From the NCBI RefSeq assembly GCF_000280495.2, contig NZ_CP018016.1, positions 4,154,001 to 4,218,000 on the forward strand: DNA of 64,000 nucleotides, read 5' to 3'. Position 1 is the first letter of the stretch, and every line of letters begins with the position of its first letter. The stretch comes from Kosakonia radicincitans DSM 16656 (GTDB lineage: Bacteria > Pseudomonadota > Gammaproteobacteria > Enterobacterales > Enterobacteriaceae). Under the pieces are notes generated by a model. It did no database searches. It was not told the origin of the DNA and worked only from the letters and a program-made list of their open reading frames with translations. The translations under genes were made by a program, and so were the position numbers. Below, one piece after another: positions 37,165-47,901 of the stretch.

Positions 37165-39657
37165 ATGCATAAACCTGTCTTTCGTAAGAAGCCATTATTG
37201 CTCGCGATGGCGGCTGCCTGGGTGTCATTCACCCCTGTAACTCAGGCATCAATTGGTACTGAGATTTCCACAACAGAAGGTCAAAGTTCTTTTATCGGTT
37301 CATTTGATTCAGTGACGATCACCTCTACCGGAAGTGTCGTCAGCCCCACGGGTAACGCGCTCTCATTCCAGTCTGTTGATATGGGTACCTTTACCAACAA
37401 CGGCACGATCATGAGTTCCGGCAGTAACTACAACGATTCCGGTATGTATATCGATGATAGTTCGTCTGTAGATCTGTTCTCCAACAACAGTTATCTCGCC
37501 GGTAATTCAGGCACTATTGGCGCTTACGGGCTGTATAACCGGGGAACCATCGGCACGCTGGAAAACAGTGTGAATGGCACGATTACGAGTAACGTCGCGC
37601 TGAATAACTTCGGAACAATTACCTCGCTGATCAACCAGGGGACGATTCAGGGCCCTAACAGCGGTGTGATTAGCTGGGGCACCATCACCGATTTCACTAA
37701 CAACGGCCTGATTGATGGCGCCTACGCGGTGCAGAACGCCGGTACGATGACCAACGGGATCACCAACAATGGTACGCTGCGCGGTATCGATGCTGCTATT
37801 TACAATATCGGCGCGCTATCGGTCATTAATAACAACGGCACGCTGGCTGGCAACATCTGGAACAACACGTCAAACCCGTTAACCATTAATGGCGGCAGCA
37901 GCTACGACAGCCTGCTGACCGGCTATAACAGCGGTGGCAGGGTCTACAGTTCCGGAGCCGATCTGCACTTTGGCACCGGCAAGCTCACCGTGGATGATGA
38001 TTTCCAGATGGGCACGCACAGCGTTATCAACGACGGTGCCTCTTTATTACTTAACCGTACGGTGACAATTAACGGTAATTACCTCCAGCAGGAACAAGGC
38101 GAGCTGGCTATCGGCGTCGCCGATGGCGCGGTTGCCAACGGTAATACGCAGGACAGCGGTTATGGCCGCCTGGTAGTGACCGGCGATGCGATTTTTGCCG
38201 CGCATTCCAGCGTTTCGCTGCTAACGACAGGCCAGAGCTACGGTTTTGCTAACGGCCAGCGTTTCCTGGTGGTGCAGGCCTCCGGTTCGGGAACGCAGTA
38301 CAATGAGAACGCGCTGGCCTACCATGTCGCGGGTTACAACGGTACGGTGACCGGTAAAGCGGTAACGATTGATGGCACTAACAGTCTCGTGGTTTATCTC
38401 GACGGTCAGGATCCGGTAACCCCGACGGAACCAACGACACCGACGACACCAACAACGCCGACAGAACCGACGACGCCAACCACACCGACGACACCAACAA
38501 CGCCAGTGGTTACCCCGAACACAGGTTTTGCCACGACACCAAATGCTATCTCCTCTTTGCGCGGGCTGGGTAACTACAGCGGTTTCTCTGAAGGCCTGCT
38601 CAATCTCTATAACGCCTCTATGGCGATCGGCAGCCGCGAAGAAGCCAACCGGGCCGGTGAGCAACTGTCGCCGGTACAGAACAGCGCCGCGAGCAGCACC
38701 GCAGCCGCAGCCTCTTCCGGCGCGCTGGCCGTGGTGAACAACCATATGAACAGCACGCGTCTCGCCCGTAACGGTTCACAAAGCGGTATTGCCACCGGTG
38801 ATGATGCGCTGGATTGGGCCGTCTGGGGCCAGCCGTTCTACGGTAGTGCTCGCCAGGGCATGATTGATAACGTCAGCGGTTACACCGCGCATTACGGCGG
38901 TGTGGTGCTGGGAGCGGATCGTCAGATCGCTGACGACTGGCGTGTGGGCGGCGCATTCAGCTATGCGCACTCTTCCGTCAATGGCCGCGACAACCTGACG
39001 GGTAGCCATACGGATGTTGATGCCTGGAGTGGCATTGCCTACGCAAGCTGGAGCGGCAACCCGCTGTACGTCAACCTGACCGCCAGTGTCAGCACGCAGA
39101 GATATGACAGCCAGCGCCGCATCGGTTTCGACGGCTTTGCCGGCCAGGCGGATGGCAGTTTCAACGGGCAGCAAGTGATGACCAAAGCAGAAGTCGGCTA
39201 CCCGATCTTCTTCGCCCAGGGAACCACGCTGACCCCGCTCGCTGCCGTCAGTTACAGCTACCTGCACCAGGATGACTATAAAGAGCACAGCGATCAGGGT
39301 GCCGCGCTGAAAGTTGATTCCAGCCATACGCAGTCGGTGCGCAGCTCGCTGGGCGCAAAACTGGAGCATAGCTGGAGCACCGGAATCGGCGATGTGGTGC
39401 CATTCGTGCAGGCGATGTGGACGCACGAATATGACCGCAGCCGCACAGCGACCAGCGCCAGCTACGTCGCCGATGCGCTGGGCGAAACGCGTTTCACCAG
39501 CTTTGGCGCCACGCCGGTGTCCGATACCGCGGATATCGGTGCCGGTGTGGCGCTGGTACAGAATGACGACCTGAGCCTCAGCGCGCGTTATGACCTTTCT
39601 ACTGCGCCGCACTTCGACGCCCAGACAGTCAGCCTGCGTCTGCGTAAATCGTTCTGA
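37165..39657 (+). CDS. Classical (type Va) autotransporter adhesin
   Basis: An 830-aa autotransporter. Signal peptide of about 29 residues (end TQA). The passenger, about 30-410, is a beta-helix of loose repeats around NNGTI and NQGTI, poor in cysteine and lacking obvious protease motifs. A Thr/Pro linker follows (about 414-453, encoded by a tandem repeat). The beta-barrel, about 547-830, starts WAVWGQPFYGSARQG and ends SLRLRKSF with terminal phenylalanine. This suggests a surface adhesin. It is monocistronic with a terminator downstream. The start lacks a clear ribosome binding site. Confidence 0.9.
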   Translation: MHKPVFRKKPLLLAMAAAWVSFTPVTQASIGTEISTTEGQSSFIGSFDSVTITSTGSVVSPTGNALSFQSVDMGTFTNNGTIMSSGSNYNDSGMYIDDSSSVDLFSNNSYLAGNSGTIGAYGLYNRGTIGTLENSVNGTITSNVALNNFGTITSLINQGTIQGPNSGVISWGTITDFTNNGLIDGAYAVQNAGTMTNGITNNGTLRGIDAAIYNIGALSVINNNGTLAGNIWNNTSNPLTINGGSSYDSLLTGYNSGGRVYSSGADLHFGTGKLTVDDDFQMGTHSVINDGASLLLNRTVTINGNYLQQEQGELAIGVADGAVANGNTQDSGYGRLVVTGDAIFAAHSSVSLLTTGQSYGFANGQRFLVVQASGSGTQYNENALAYHVAGYNGTVTGKAVTIDGTNSLVVYLDGQDPVTPTEPTTPTTPTTPTEPTTPTTPTTPTTPVVTPNTGFATTPNAISSLRGLGNYSGFSEGLLNLYNASMAIGSREEANRAGEQLSPVQNSAASSTAAAASSGALAVVNNHMNSTRLARNGSQSGIATGDDALDWAVWGQPFYGSARQGMIDNVSGYTAHYGGVVLGADRQIADDWRVGGAFSYAHSSVNGRDNLTGSHTDVDAWSGIAYASWSGNPLYVNLTASVSTQRYDSQRRIGFDGFAGQADGSFNGQQVMTKAEVGYPIFFAQGTTLTPLAAVSYSYLHQDDYKEHSDQGAALKVDSSHTQSVRSSLGAKLEHSWSTGIGDVVPFVQAMWTHEYDRSRTATSASYVADALGETRFTSFGATPVSDTADIGAGVALVQNDDLSLSARYDLSTAPHFDAQTVSLRLRKSF
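38421..38508 (+). repeat. Tandem repeat encoding the Thr/Pro linker of the autotransporter
   Basis: Repeated units coding for PTEPTTPTTPTT (36 bp) and PTEPTTPTTPTTPTT (45 bp), built from smaller CCGACGACA-like steps. Likely variable in copy number between strains through slippage. Confidence 0.8.
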
Positions 39658-39704
39658 TGTGATGTAAACCTGGTGGGAGGGCAATAGCCTCCCACCGCAA
39701 AAGG

Positions 39705-39761
39705 CCTGCCGGGGAACGGCATGACATGCAATAAAGCCTTCCCCGCCAGGTCTCTTTTTTC
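39705..39761 (+). terminator. Terminator after the autotransporter
   Basis: Arms CCTGCCGGGGAA and TTCCCCGCCAGG (one mismatch) with a 22-nt loop, then TCTCTTTTTT. A second perfect hairpin, GGTGGGAGG/CCTCCCACC, lies just before it at 39672-39696 without a T tract. Confidence 0.75.
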
Positions 39762-40174
39762 TGTCATCCAGCTTGCAAACAAACGCAAAAAATACCCATC
39801 AGGGGGTATTTACACTATCCTTCATAAGAAAATACTTATTACTAATAAACAACATATTGATTCTGCATGCGATAAATTCACCACCGGCAAAGCAGGAATA
39901 TAAAATATATTTAAAACCAACGTTTCATATTATTGGTTACTGCTACTCAAAAAACATTAACCTATAGAAAAAAACACTGTTTTTATGATACCCAGGCTAA
40001 TAATTTAAGGAAAAATTAATATTCCCGCGTTCGCAAAAATTAAAAGAAGAATGAAGTTTGATAACTATCACAAAAAAGTATCAACGGTGCTATTTGCATT
40101 AAATAAAACGTATCTCAGGCCGTTAATGTAAAAAGACCCGGCGTATTTTATTCATCACAAGAAAAGGGTGAAGC
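39762..40174. other. AT-rich promoter region of the GGDEF-EAL gene
   Basis: A 413-bp AT-rich gap. A perfect 8-bp palindrome AAATACCC/GGGTATTT (39790-39811, 6-nt spacer) may be an operator. I saw no small gene with a ribosome binding site. Confidence 0.4.
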
Positions 40175-42781
40175 ATGCATGTTCTCGATGATAAAAACCT
40201 GCCTTCGCTGGCTGGTAATACGCATGGAATACTCAAGCAGACAGCGACATTGATGCTGGCGCTGATGACATTCATCTTTTTTACCATCCTCTTCACCCTC
40301 ATCCAGACAAAAAGCGATCTTCAGCAAACTGAACAACGGCAAAAAATGCACTTGCTGACTAAAGCGCTTGAAAACAGACAGGAAAACTTACGATTACACC
40401 TTGCTGATTACGCCAACTGGGATGACGCTTTTCAAAATCTGACAAGCACCGTAAATGTGCACTGGGCATGGGACAGACAGAACCTGGGAAAATCGCTTTT
40501 TAATAAGTTTCAGTATGAAGGCGTTTTTGTCCTCTCACCGGATGGCATAACCCGCTATAGCGTGCTGGATGGGCAGCCCGGGCAGGTTTCCTTTGAAACA
40601 TGGTTAGGCGTCAATCTGACCGACTCGTTAATAACAACATTAGCCAACAACCAAGGAATAGCGTTCTCCCGGCTGATCACTATCCATGACCAACCCACGC
40701 TCGTCGCCGCATCATGGATCACGTCGGATGATTATGCGGCTGCCGGGATAAATCCTTCAGAGCATGCGGTAATGATCTTTGTCGATAAGCTTACGCCACA
40801 AAAGTTTCAGCAACTTGGTGACGAATACGAAATCAAGGGGTTACATACTTTGCCGCCTGAAGTGGCATCAATGCGCAAAGATACGATGTTTCTCACCGCC
40901 GGAAACGATCGCATTTATGTCGAATGGCAGAGCAAAAACCCCGTCGAAACACTGTTAAGCAAAGTGTTGCCTTTACTGGTGCTATTGATGGTGGTTTCCG
41001 TGCTGTTGGCCATTAGTTTAATGCGTAAAGCGTTAACAAAAGCGCGCATGAATGATGAAAAAACCTTTCTGCTGGAACAAAGTCGCGCAGCGTTATCCGC
41101 CAGCGAACAGCGTTTCAGGGATATTGTTGAAACCACCACGGACTGGATCTGGGAAGCCAATGAAAACTTTAATCTTACCTGGATTTCTGCCCGCTTTCCG
41201 GTGATCACAGGCCATCGCATCGATGAGTGGCTGGGACGCAGCTTTACCGATTTTTTAGTCGACAGCCAGCAAACAATCAGCAACTGGTTAACGCTGCCGC
41301 ATCCGGGCGATTATTTAACGTTGTCGCACTGCTGCTATGTTTCCGCGCTCGGCAGCCAGCGCTACTGCAATATCACGTTAAAAAGAATTACCCTGCCGGA
41401 TGGCGCGATCGGTTTTCGTGGTACGGCTTCGGACGTGACGCTGGAGGTGGAGTCCAGTGAGCGTATTCGCTTCCTCTCCCACCACGATGAGTTAACGGGC
41501 CTGCCGAATCGCGCCATGATGCAAGAGTTCCTCGACGGGAAACTGCACTCGCGCGGCGAAGCAAATAGCACGCTGGTGATGCTCAGCCTCGATCTGACCG
41601 ATTTTAAACTGGTCAATGATATCTACGGGCATGACGCTGGCGATAAGGTGCTGGGCGAGGTGGCGCAGAGATTGCGCAACTGTTTACGCGCAACCGATCT
41701 GGTCGCACGCCAGGGCGGTGATGAATTTATTATTATCGCGCCTGCGATTCATAAAAAAGAGGATATCCGTACGCTCTGCCAGCTTATTATTGCTGTCATC
41801 AACAAGCCGTTTATCGTGTCCGGCAATGAAGTCTCTCTCGGCGTCAATATCGGCGCGGCGCAATCACCACAAGATGCTCTGACGGCCAGCGATTTATTAC
41901 GCTACTCAGATATTGCTCTGTATGAAGCCAGAAATCTCGGCAATAACAGTTTTGTTTTATATCAGGCTGACATGGCGAAACAGATCGTCCAACGACGCGA
42001 ACTGGAAAATGAATTACGGGAAGCGATTAAGGAAAATCAATTATTTCTCGTATATCAGCCTCGCTTCGACATCCGTGCAGGCTGCATTAACTCTGTCGAA
42101 GCGCTGGTGCGTTGGCTACACCCGCGTCACGGGTTACTGATGCCGGATCAGTTTATTCCCCTGGCCGAGGAGTCAGGAATTATTACCGACCTGACGGATT
42201 GGGTGCTGGTCAATGCCTGTCAGGACATCGGCAGAGAATTTAACCATATTTCTGTATCGGTCAATATTTCCCCGATGGAATTCAAAGCCAGCGATGTTAT
42301 CGCACGCATTAAAAACGTACTGGCGACAACTCATTTTCCGGCGGCGCGCCTTGAACTGGAAGTCACTGAAAACGTGACATTATGTAGCCCAGAAAACGCA
42401 CAGATCGTCATGCAGGAATTAAAAACCTTAGGTATCCGGCTGCTGATTGATGATTTCGGTACCGGTTATGCCTCGCTTTATTACCTGCACAGTTTTCCTT
42501 TTCATGGCATTAAAATCGACAAGTCATTTATCTTCGCGATGAACGATTCGGAATCAGCAAAGAGTATTGTGGAAAAGGTCATTGGACTTGGCAAGGATTA
42601 TAACCTTGAGGTAACCGCTGAAGGTGTTGAAACACAAGAGCAATTGCAGCAATTAATAAAATACAAATGTGACATTGCACAAGGATATTACATAGGCCGT
42701 CCAGTCTCATTAGAGGCCGTCAAGGATAACCTGCACATTATTGAATGTAATATCGAAGCGAGGTGTGATGCAGCCCTATAA
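40175..42781 (+). CDS. CHASE4-PAS-GGDEF-EAL membrane protein (c-di-GMP synthesis/hydrolysis)
   Basis: An 868-aa inner-membrane protein. Transmembrane helix at about 24-47, a periplasmic CHASE4 domain (about 48-258, ADYANWDDAF signature), a second helix at about 262-282, a PAS domain (about 308-425), GGDEF (about 430-595) and EAL (about 610-860). The diguanylate cyclase site GGDEF is intact at about residue 514, with the inhibitory RxxD (RATD) five residues before it. The phosphodiesterase site is also intact: EAL at about 641, SVNISPME and DDFGTGYASL, AEGVET. Both activities are thus possible. It heads a signalling block with a chemoreceptor 98 bp downstream. Confidence 0.93.
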   Translation: MHVLDDKNLPSLAGNTHGILKQTATLMLALMTFIFFTILFTLIQTKSDLQQTEQRQKMHLLTKALENRQENLRLHLADYANWDDAFQNLTSTVNVHWAWDRQNLGKSLFNKFQYEGVFVLSPDGITRYSVLDGQPGQVSFETWLGVNLTDSLITTLANNQGIAFSRLITIHDQPTLVAASWITSDDYAAAGINPSEHAVMIFVDKLTPQKFQQLGDEYEIKGLHTLPPEVASMRKDTMFLTAGNDRIYVEWQSKNPVETLLSKVLPLLVLLMVVSVLLAISLMRKALTKARMNDEKTFLLEQSRAALSASEQRFRDIVETTTDWIWEANENFNLTWISARFPVITGHRIDEWLGRSFTDFLVDSQQTISNWLTLPHPGDYLTLSHCCYVSALGSQRYCNITLKRITLPDGAIGFRGTASDVTLEVESSERIRFLSHHDELTGLPNRAMMQEFLDGKLHSRGEANSTLVMLSLDLTDFKLVNDIYGHDAGDKVLGEVAQRLRNCLRATDLVARQGGDEFIIIAPAIHKKEDIRTLCQLIIAVINKPFIVSGNEVSLGVNIGAAQSPQDALTASDLLRYSDIALYEARNLGNNSFVLYQADMAKQIVQRRELENELREAIKENQLFLVYQPRFDIRAGCINSVEALVRWLHPRHGLLMPDQFIPLAEESGIITDLTDWVLVNACQDIGREFNHISVSVNISPMEFKASDVIARIKNVLATTHFPAARLELEVTENVTLCSPENAQIVMQELKTLGIRLLIDDFGTGYASLYYLHSFPFHGIKIDKSFIFAMNDSESAKSIVEKVIGLGKDYNLEVTAEGVETQEQLQQLIKYKCDIAQGYYIGRPVSLEAVKDNLHIIECNIEARCDAAL

Positions 42782-42879
42782 CAACCAACAATAATTGCAG
42801 TTTGAGAAGTGAACTCTTTTTCTTGCGGCGCGCAGCGGCGCCGTAAAAAAGCTTACCCAATACGTAGTGGGGAAATACG

Positions 42880-44544
42880 ATGAAAATACTTCGCGATATA
42901 ACAATCAGAAAAATGGTTTTACTCATCCTGGTGCTGTTCAGTTGCATCTGGGGCATCGCCACGGTAATGACCTTATTTAACTTCGCCACCATCGAAAATT
43001 TATTAACGCAGAACACCGCGCAAAAAAACGCATACTCTTATCTGGTTAAAGGCAATGATCAATATTTCCGTACCGTAACACGCATGCTGCGCGCCATGGA
43101 TTATCGCCTGACCGGTGATGATGCCAATGCAGATAAGACGTTGATTTCCGCTGGCAAAGCTCTGGAGATCAGCCAGGATATGCTGGCTAAGTTCCGCCAG
43201 AGCGGCCATCCTGGCGTCAGCGATGAGGTTGTTCAGAGCATGGCTCAGGACTGGGAAAGACTGCTGAACAACGGCATTATTCCTATGTATAAAGCCGCAC
43301 AGGATAAGCAGGCCGACCAGTTCCGCGAACTGTTTCGCAAAACCTATCCGCCGCTGAGTGTGCAATTTGGCGTGACCGCCGAAAAATATACACAAGCGAT
43401 TCAAAAAGATGACTTCTTAAACCAGACCACGGCGAAAGTCAGTTTTAACAAACTGGTGCTAATCAGTGCGTTAGTCGCCGGTGTTGTGACGCTGTTCTTA
43501 ACCGATCGTTATCTGGTCAATTATCTGGTTAAACCACTTGATACCATTGCGCGGCACCTTGAAACCATTGCCAGCGGCAAGCTGCACACCAGGCTCGAAG
43601 AGTTTGGGCGTAACTGCGCCGGTCGTTTGATCCCCTTTATTCAGGGGATGCAGGAAAATCTTTCCAGAACGGTGCAGGCGATTCAGGGTAGCTCAACCAC
43701 CATCTTTACCAGCACCAACCAAATACGCACCGGGAACGAAGAGCTTTCCGGTCGCACGGATCAACAGGCCGCAGCGCTTCAGCAAACCGCCGCCAGTATG
43801 GAAGAGCTGACCTCGACCGTCAGAAACAACGCGCATAACGTACGCGAAGCACAAAAACTGGCCGGAAACGCCCGGCAGGTGGCGGAACAAGGCGGAGATA
43901 TTACATCGACGGTTGTCGCCACGATGCACGGTATTTCGGAAAGCTCGCAGAAGATTGCAGACATCACCAGCGTCATAAACAGCATCTCTTTCCAGACCAA
44001 CCTGCTGGCACTGAATGCGGCAGTGGAAGCGGCGCGCGCCGGTGAACAGGGGCGTGGCTTTGCCGTCGTCGCCAGCGAAGTGCGCTTACTTGCGCAGCGT
44101 AGCGCCCAGGCCGCTAAAGAGATCGAAGCGCTGATCAGTGAATCCGTTAAGAGAGTGCAAACGGGCGCAGAGCAGGTACAAGAGGCCGGCGAGGCAATGT
44201 CGACCATTATCAGTACCGTGGGTCAGGTCAATGCCTTGATGGGTGAAATCACCATTGCTTCCGACGAGCAGAGCAAAGGCATCGATCAGATTGGCCAGGC
44301 GATGACAGAAATGGATCGGGTGACGCAGCAGAACGCAGTGCTGGTTCAGGAAGCCAAAGCGAATGCCATCGCACTTGAAGAAGAAGCCGGGCGATTAAAC
44401 GACGCCATCGCGCTCTTTGATTTAGGAGGCAACCCCGTGACTGCCCTTCCCGGACAGGCAGCCAAAACCGCCACGAAGGCAAATCCTCCTTCGCGCAAAA
44501 CAACCCGTAACGCGACTGCCAACGAAAACTGGCAATCCTTTTAA
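42880..44544 (+). CDS. Methyl-accepting chemotaxis protein (Tar/Tsr-like)
   Basis: A 554-aa chemoreceptor: transmembrane helix about 12-32, periplasmic four-helix-bundle-like sensor (33-187), second helix about 190-207, HAMP (208-262) and a cytoplasmic signalling domain whose hairpin tip is [17 protein letters not shown] after the very conserved [20 protein letters not shown] and [14 protein letters not shown]. The C-terminus ENWQSF is a CheR/CheB docking pentapeptide variant (NWxxF). It is located between the GGDEF-EAL and FIST genes. The ligand is not readable from sequence. Confidence 0.93.
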   Translation: MKILRDITIRKMVLLILVLFSCIWGIATVMTLFNFATIENLLTQNTAQKNAYSYLVKGNDQYFRTVTRMLRAMDYRLTGDDANADKTLISAGKALEISQDMLAKFRQSGHPGVSDEVVQSMAQDWERLLNNGIIPMYKAAQDKQADQFRELFRKTYPPLSVQFGVTAEKYTQAIQKDDFLNQTTAKVSFNKLVLISALVAGVVTLFLTDRYLVNYLVKPLDTIARHLETIASGKLHTRLEEFGRNCAGRLIPFIQGMQENLSRTVQAIQGSSTTIFTSTNQIRTGNEELSGRTDQQAAALQQTAASMEELTSTVRNNAHNVREAQKLAGNARQVAEQGGDITSTVVATMHGISESSQKIADITSVINSISFQTNLLALNAAVEAARAGEQGRGFAVVASEVRLLAQRSAQAAKEIEALISESVKRVQTGAEQVQEAGEAMSTIISTVGQVNALMGEITIASDEQSKGIDQIGQAMTEMDRVTQQNAVLVQEAKANAIALEEEAGRLNDAIALFDLGGNPVTALPGQAAKTATKANPPSRKTTRNATANENWQSF

Positions 44545-44615
44545 ACCTGACGCGCTGCGGCGTTGATTACCCGACGCCGCCAGCGACGCTGACGTTTTAG
44601 CATGGGAGAGACAAC

Positions 44616-45731
44616 GTGAATTTCCAGATCCGATATGCAAGCAGCGAACTGACTGACCCCGTGCTGGCGGTTGCGGAATTTGCCCGGCAGATGCTTCCCG
44701 CTGAGCCAGAAACGATCCTTTTCTTCTGTTCCCCGGACTATGACCTGAATATTCTGGGCCGAGAGATGCAAAAAACCTTTCACTGCCCCTGTATTGGATG
44801 TACCTCCTCCGGGCAGATCGGCACCGAAGGTTTTCAGCACTCCGGGATATTAGGGCTGGGTCTGAGCGCCGCTTTTCGCACCCGCCATTTTGTGATTCAC
44901 CCCCTGAATGATTACTCCGCGACCATTGCAGAGATTGCCGAGGAGATCCATCGCGACACCGCGGCCAGACCCACTTTGCAACGCTTTGGTTTGTTACTGG
45001 TTGATGGCTTGTCGATGGCTGAGGAACGCCTTATCGCTAATCTTTATCAGCAGACAGGAAATATTCCGGTTATCGGCGGTTCTGCGGGTGACGATCTGCG
45101 TTTCGAAAAGAGCTACGTCTATAACGGTAAAGGTGAGTTTATCTCCGATGCCGCGGTGTTCGCGGTCATCGAAACCTCCTCGCCGGTGGCGATTTTTAAA
45201 GTTCAGCACTTCGAACCCAGTAAGGTGGAATTAATCATTACCGAGGCCGATCCTGAAAAACGGCTGATCCGGGAAATTAACGGCGAACCTGCCGCGCAGG
45301 TGTATGCCGAATCGCTGGGCATCACCGTTGCAGAATTAACGCCCACCGTTTTTTCCCGCAACCCGCTGGTGCTCTCTTTTGGCGACGAACCTTATGTCCG
45401 TTCGATCCAGAAAATGAACGACGATCTCTCACTGACCTGCTACTGCGCAATTGAAGAAGGGTTGATCGTCTCGATTGGCATTGCGGAAGATCCGCTCGAA
45501 ACCTTTAGCAAGGCGCTGGAAAAAGTTCATGAAACCATACCGGAACCGGCGGTGATTATTGGCTGCGACTGTATCCTGCGGCGTTTGCAGTTTGAGCAGG
45601 AGGAGCTTGACCTGCAGATCGGCAATTTTATGGTGCAAAACCGGATCGTGGGTTTCTCAACCTATGGCGAGCAGTACAACGGACTGCACGTCAACCAGAC
45701 ATTCACGGGCGTGGCAATAGGAGGTAAATGA
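44616..45731 (+). CDS. FIST-domain signal protein
   Basis: A 371-aa cytoplasmic protein with FIST N (about 28-220) and FIST C (about 225-355) domains: FFCSPDYDLNILGREMQ, GCTSSGQIGTEGF, VIGGSAGDDLRFEKSYV and VGFSTYGEQYNGLHVNQT are typical. GTG start after GGGAGAG. FIST proteins sense small molecules; NosP of Pseudomonas, a FIST haemoprotein, senses nitric oxide and is encoded next to the kinase NahK. Here the FIST stop overlaps the start of a histidine kinase gene, a similar arrangement. Whether this protein binds haem is unknown. Confidence 0.92.
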   Translation: MNFQIRYASSELTDPVLAVAEFARQMLPAEPETILFFCSPDYDLNILGREMQKTFHCPCIGCTSSGQIGTEGFQHSGILGLGLSAAFRTRHFVIHPLNDYSATIAEIAEEIHRDTAARPTLQRFGLLLVDGLSMAEERLIANLYQQTGNIPVIGGSAGDDLRFEKSYVYNGKGEFISDAAVFAVIETSSPVAIFKVQHFEPSKVELIITEADPEKRLIREINGEPAAQVYAESLGITVAELTPTVFSRNPLVLSFGDEPYVRSIQKMNDDLSLTCYCAIEEGLIVSIGIAEDPLETFSKALEKVHETIPEPAVIIGCDCILRRLQFEQEELDLQIGNFMVQNRIVGFSTYGEQYNGLHVNQTFTGVAIGGK

Positions 45732-46822
45732 TGTCTCCATCTGAAGCAGTTGTTGCAACACTCTCCCTAACCGATTATCAGCGCAAACTTGTCGCGCGGG
45801 ATAAAACCATCGAGGTATTAAAGCGACGCATCGCGCAGGAAAGTCGGCACAACCAGATGACCCCGTTCGCTATTCTTGAGCAGAATGTGGGCCTGGAGAA
45901 AGTGGTCGCACGTAAAACCATCGAACTGGAAAACGAGCGCCATGAGTTAAAGAAAGCGCTTGCTGAGCTGCGCCTCACGCAGGCACAGCTTCTACAGGCG
46001 CAAAAGATGGAGTCCATCGGCCAGCTCGCCGCCGGGATCGCCCACGAAATTAACACGCCCACGCAGTATGTTTCTGACAACGTCGGGTTCGTGAAGACCG
46101 CCAACCGTTCGCTGCTCAACCTGCTGGATGCGGCGATCGCCATGGCTGCCGTGATGCGGGAAAAAATGGCCGATGAGCCAACGCTTACCGCCTTCGATAC
46201 CCTCCTTAAGAGCAGCAAAATTGAGTTTCTGCGCCATCAGATCCCCCAGTCTTTAGATGAATCACTCGACGGGCTTGGCCATATCTCCCGGATTGTCGCC
46301 GCCATGAAAGAGTTCTCTCATCCCTCGCAAAATAAAAAGGAGTACGTGGATATACGCGACATCATCAATACCACTGTGACCGTCGCCCGCAACGAGTGGA
46401 AATACGTGGCGGAACTGGAAACCCGCTTTGCCGATGATTTGCCGCTCCTGCCCTGTCTGCGCGACATGGTTGGCCAGGCGATGCTTAACCTTATCGTCAA
46501 TGCGGCGCACGCCATTGCGGACAGCCTCCAGACCCGCGAGCAGGAAAAAGGGCATATCGTTGTCTCTGTGGAGCAGGTCGGCGATATGATGGAGATCCGC
46601 GTCGCCGACGATGGCACCGGCATCCCTGAGGCAATACGCGAACGCATTTTCGATCCCTTCTTCACCACCAAAGCGGTCGGCAAAGGCACCGGCCAGGGGC
46701 TGGCCATTGCCTATTCGACCGTGGTGGACAAGCATAATGGGCAGATTCGCTGCGAATCGAAACCCGGTTCGGGCGCCACATTCATCATGCGTTTTCCCCT
46801 CGTCGTGCAGCAGGAGGCATAA
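45728..46822 (+). CDS. Cytoplasmic sensor histidine kinase partnered with the FIST protein
   Basis: A 364-aa soluble kinase without membrane segments. A coiled coil (about 40-100) precedes the HisKA-like H-box [20 protein letters not shown] (His at about 106), an NtrB/KinA-style HEINTP; the ATPase has N-box [29 protein letters not shown] and [15 protein letters not shown]. No PAS or GAF sensor is present, so input probably comes from a separate protein such as the FIST product, whose gene overlaps it by 4 bp. The receiver gene follows 2 bp downstream. Confidence 0.92.
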   Translation: MMSPSEAVVATLSLTDYQRKLVARDKTIEVLKRRIAQESRHNQMTPFAILEQNVGLEKVVARKTIELENERHELKKALAELRLTQAQLLQAQKMESIGQLAAGIAHEINTPTQYVSDNVGFVKTANRSLLNLLDAAIAMAAVMREKMADEPTLTAFDTLLKSSKIEFLRHQIPQSLDESLDGLGHISRIVAAMKEFSHPSQNKKEYVDIRDIINTTVTVARNEWKYVAELETRFADDLPLLPCLRDMVGQAMLNLIVNAAHAIADSLQTREQEKGHIVVSVEQVGDMMEIRVADDGTGIPEAIRERIFDPFFTTKAVGKGTGQGLAIAYSTVVDKHNGQIRCESKPGSGATFIMRFPLVVQQEA

Positions 46823-46824
46823 GT

Positions 46825-47901
46825 ATGCAGGTGATGTTCGTGGATGACGAAGCTCGCATCCTCTCGGGTATTGAGCGCGCCTTAATGATGCAGGACAGCG
46901 AGTGGCAATGCCGCTTCGCTACCAGCGGTCATGAAGCGTTGAGCCTGCTGGAAGAAACCCCTGCCGATGTTGTGGTGTCGGATATGCGTATGCCGCTGAT
47001 GGATGGCGCGGAGTTCCTGTCGCAGGTTCGTGACCGCTGGCCCGGCACGATCCGGATCATTTTGTCCGGTTACTCCGAACCCGAGGCCACGGTTCGTATG
47101 CTCGGCGTTGCGCACCGTTTCGTCTCCAAACCCTGCGACAGCACGCAATTACTGGCGATGGTGGCAAACGCGCTGGCGTTGCGCACGCTTTTCAAGGATC
47201 CCACCGTCGTCATGCTGGTCGGGAAAATTAACCAGCTTCCGCCCGCCCCGAAAGTATTTACGGAAATTAACTGCCTCCTTGCCAACCAGGGGACGAATAC
47301 TCGGGAAATTGCCGAACTGCTGGCGAGCGATCCGGCGCTAAGCGCCCGGATTATGCAACTGGCAAATTCCGCCTGGTTCAGCCGGGGAGCACATATTCAT
47401 GACATTGGTAATGCGATCGTTCACCTGGGGCTGGAACAAGTGAAGTTGCTGGTACTCGCGTCCCAGGTTTATGCCGATGCCGCTACCGATCCCTATGTGG
47501 ATAAGCTACAGCAGACCGCCCTTCGCGCCTCAATGCTGGCGGCGCGTATCTCCAGACATCAGGAACGGGAAGCCACTGCGGCGCTGCTGGCCAATATTGC
47601 GCTACTCATTCCAGAATTAAGAACCACCAGCGACGAGGCGACGACTGAGCAGGGTGATATCCCGCTGCGCGCCGCCATCGGTGCCTATTTACTGGCGCTA
47701 TGGGGGCTGCCGATGGACATTGTTGAAGCCGTCGCAGGCCATGTACAACCTTCACGCTCAGCAGAAAAAACCTTTGGCATGATCGGTGTCGTCCATGTTG
47801 CGGTCACCCTTGCCAATCATGGCGTTCCCGATAAACGTTATCTCGAACAAACCGGCATGCTGGACCAACTGCCCGCATGGCAGGAGATGCTCAATGACTG
47901 A
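46825..47901 (+). CDS. Response regulator with HDOD output domain
   Basis: A 358-aa protein. Receiver domain, about 1-120, with phosphoacceptor Asp53 in VVSDMRMPLMDG, acidic DDE near residue 6 and Lys in FVSKPC. HDOD domain, about 130-330 (LPPAPKVFTEINCLLANQGT, SDPALSARIMQLANSAWFSR, GLEQVKLLVLASQV). HDOD is a relative of HD-GYP lacking the metal-binding residues and is used in signalling scaffolds. Read with its neighbours it should receive phosphate from the kinase encoded 2 bp upstream. Confidence 0.92.
   Translation: MQVMFVDDEARILSGIERALMMQDSEWQCRFATSGHEALSLLEETPADVVVSDMRMPLMDGAEFLSQVRDRWPGTIRIILSGYSEPEATVRMLGVAHRFVSKPCDSTQLLAMVANALALRTLFKDPTVVMLVGKINQLPPAPKVFTEINCLLANQGTNTREIAELLASDPALSARIMQLANSAWFSRGAHIHDIGNAIVHLGLEQVKLLVLASQVYADAATDPYVDKLQQTALRASMLAARISRHQEREATAALLANIALLIPELRTTSDEATTEQGDIPLRAAIGAYLLALWGLPMDIVEAVAGHVQPSRSAEKTFGMIGVVHVAVTLANHGVPDKRYLEQTGMLDQLPAWQEMLND

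Noticed and set aside
38221..38745. Cys/Arg-rich minus-strand frame of 174 codons inside the autotransporter gene
   Set aside because: It is the reverse complement of the Thr/Pro linker repeat; the repeated CWCRRC-like composition is an artefact of that repeat.
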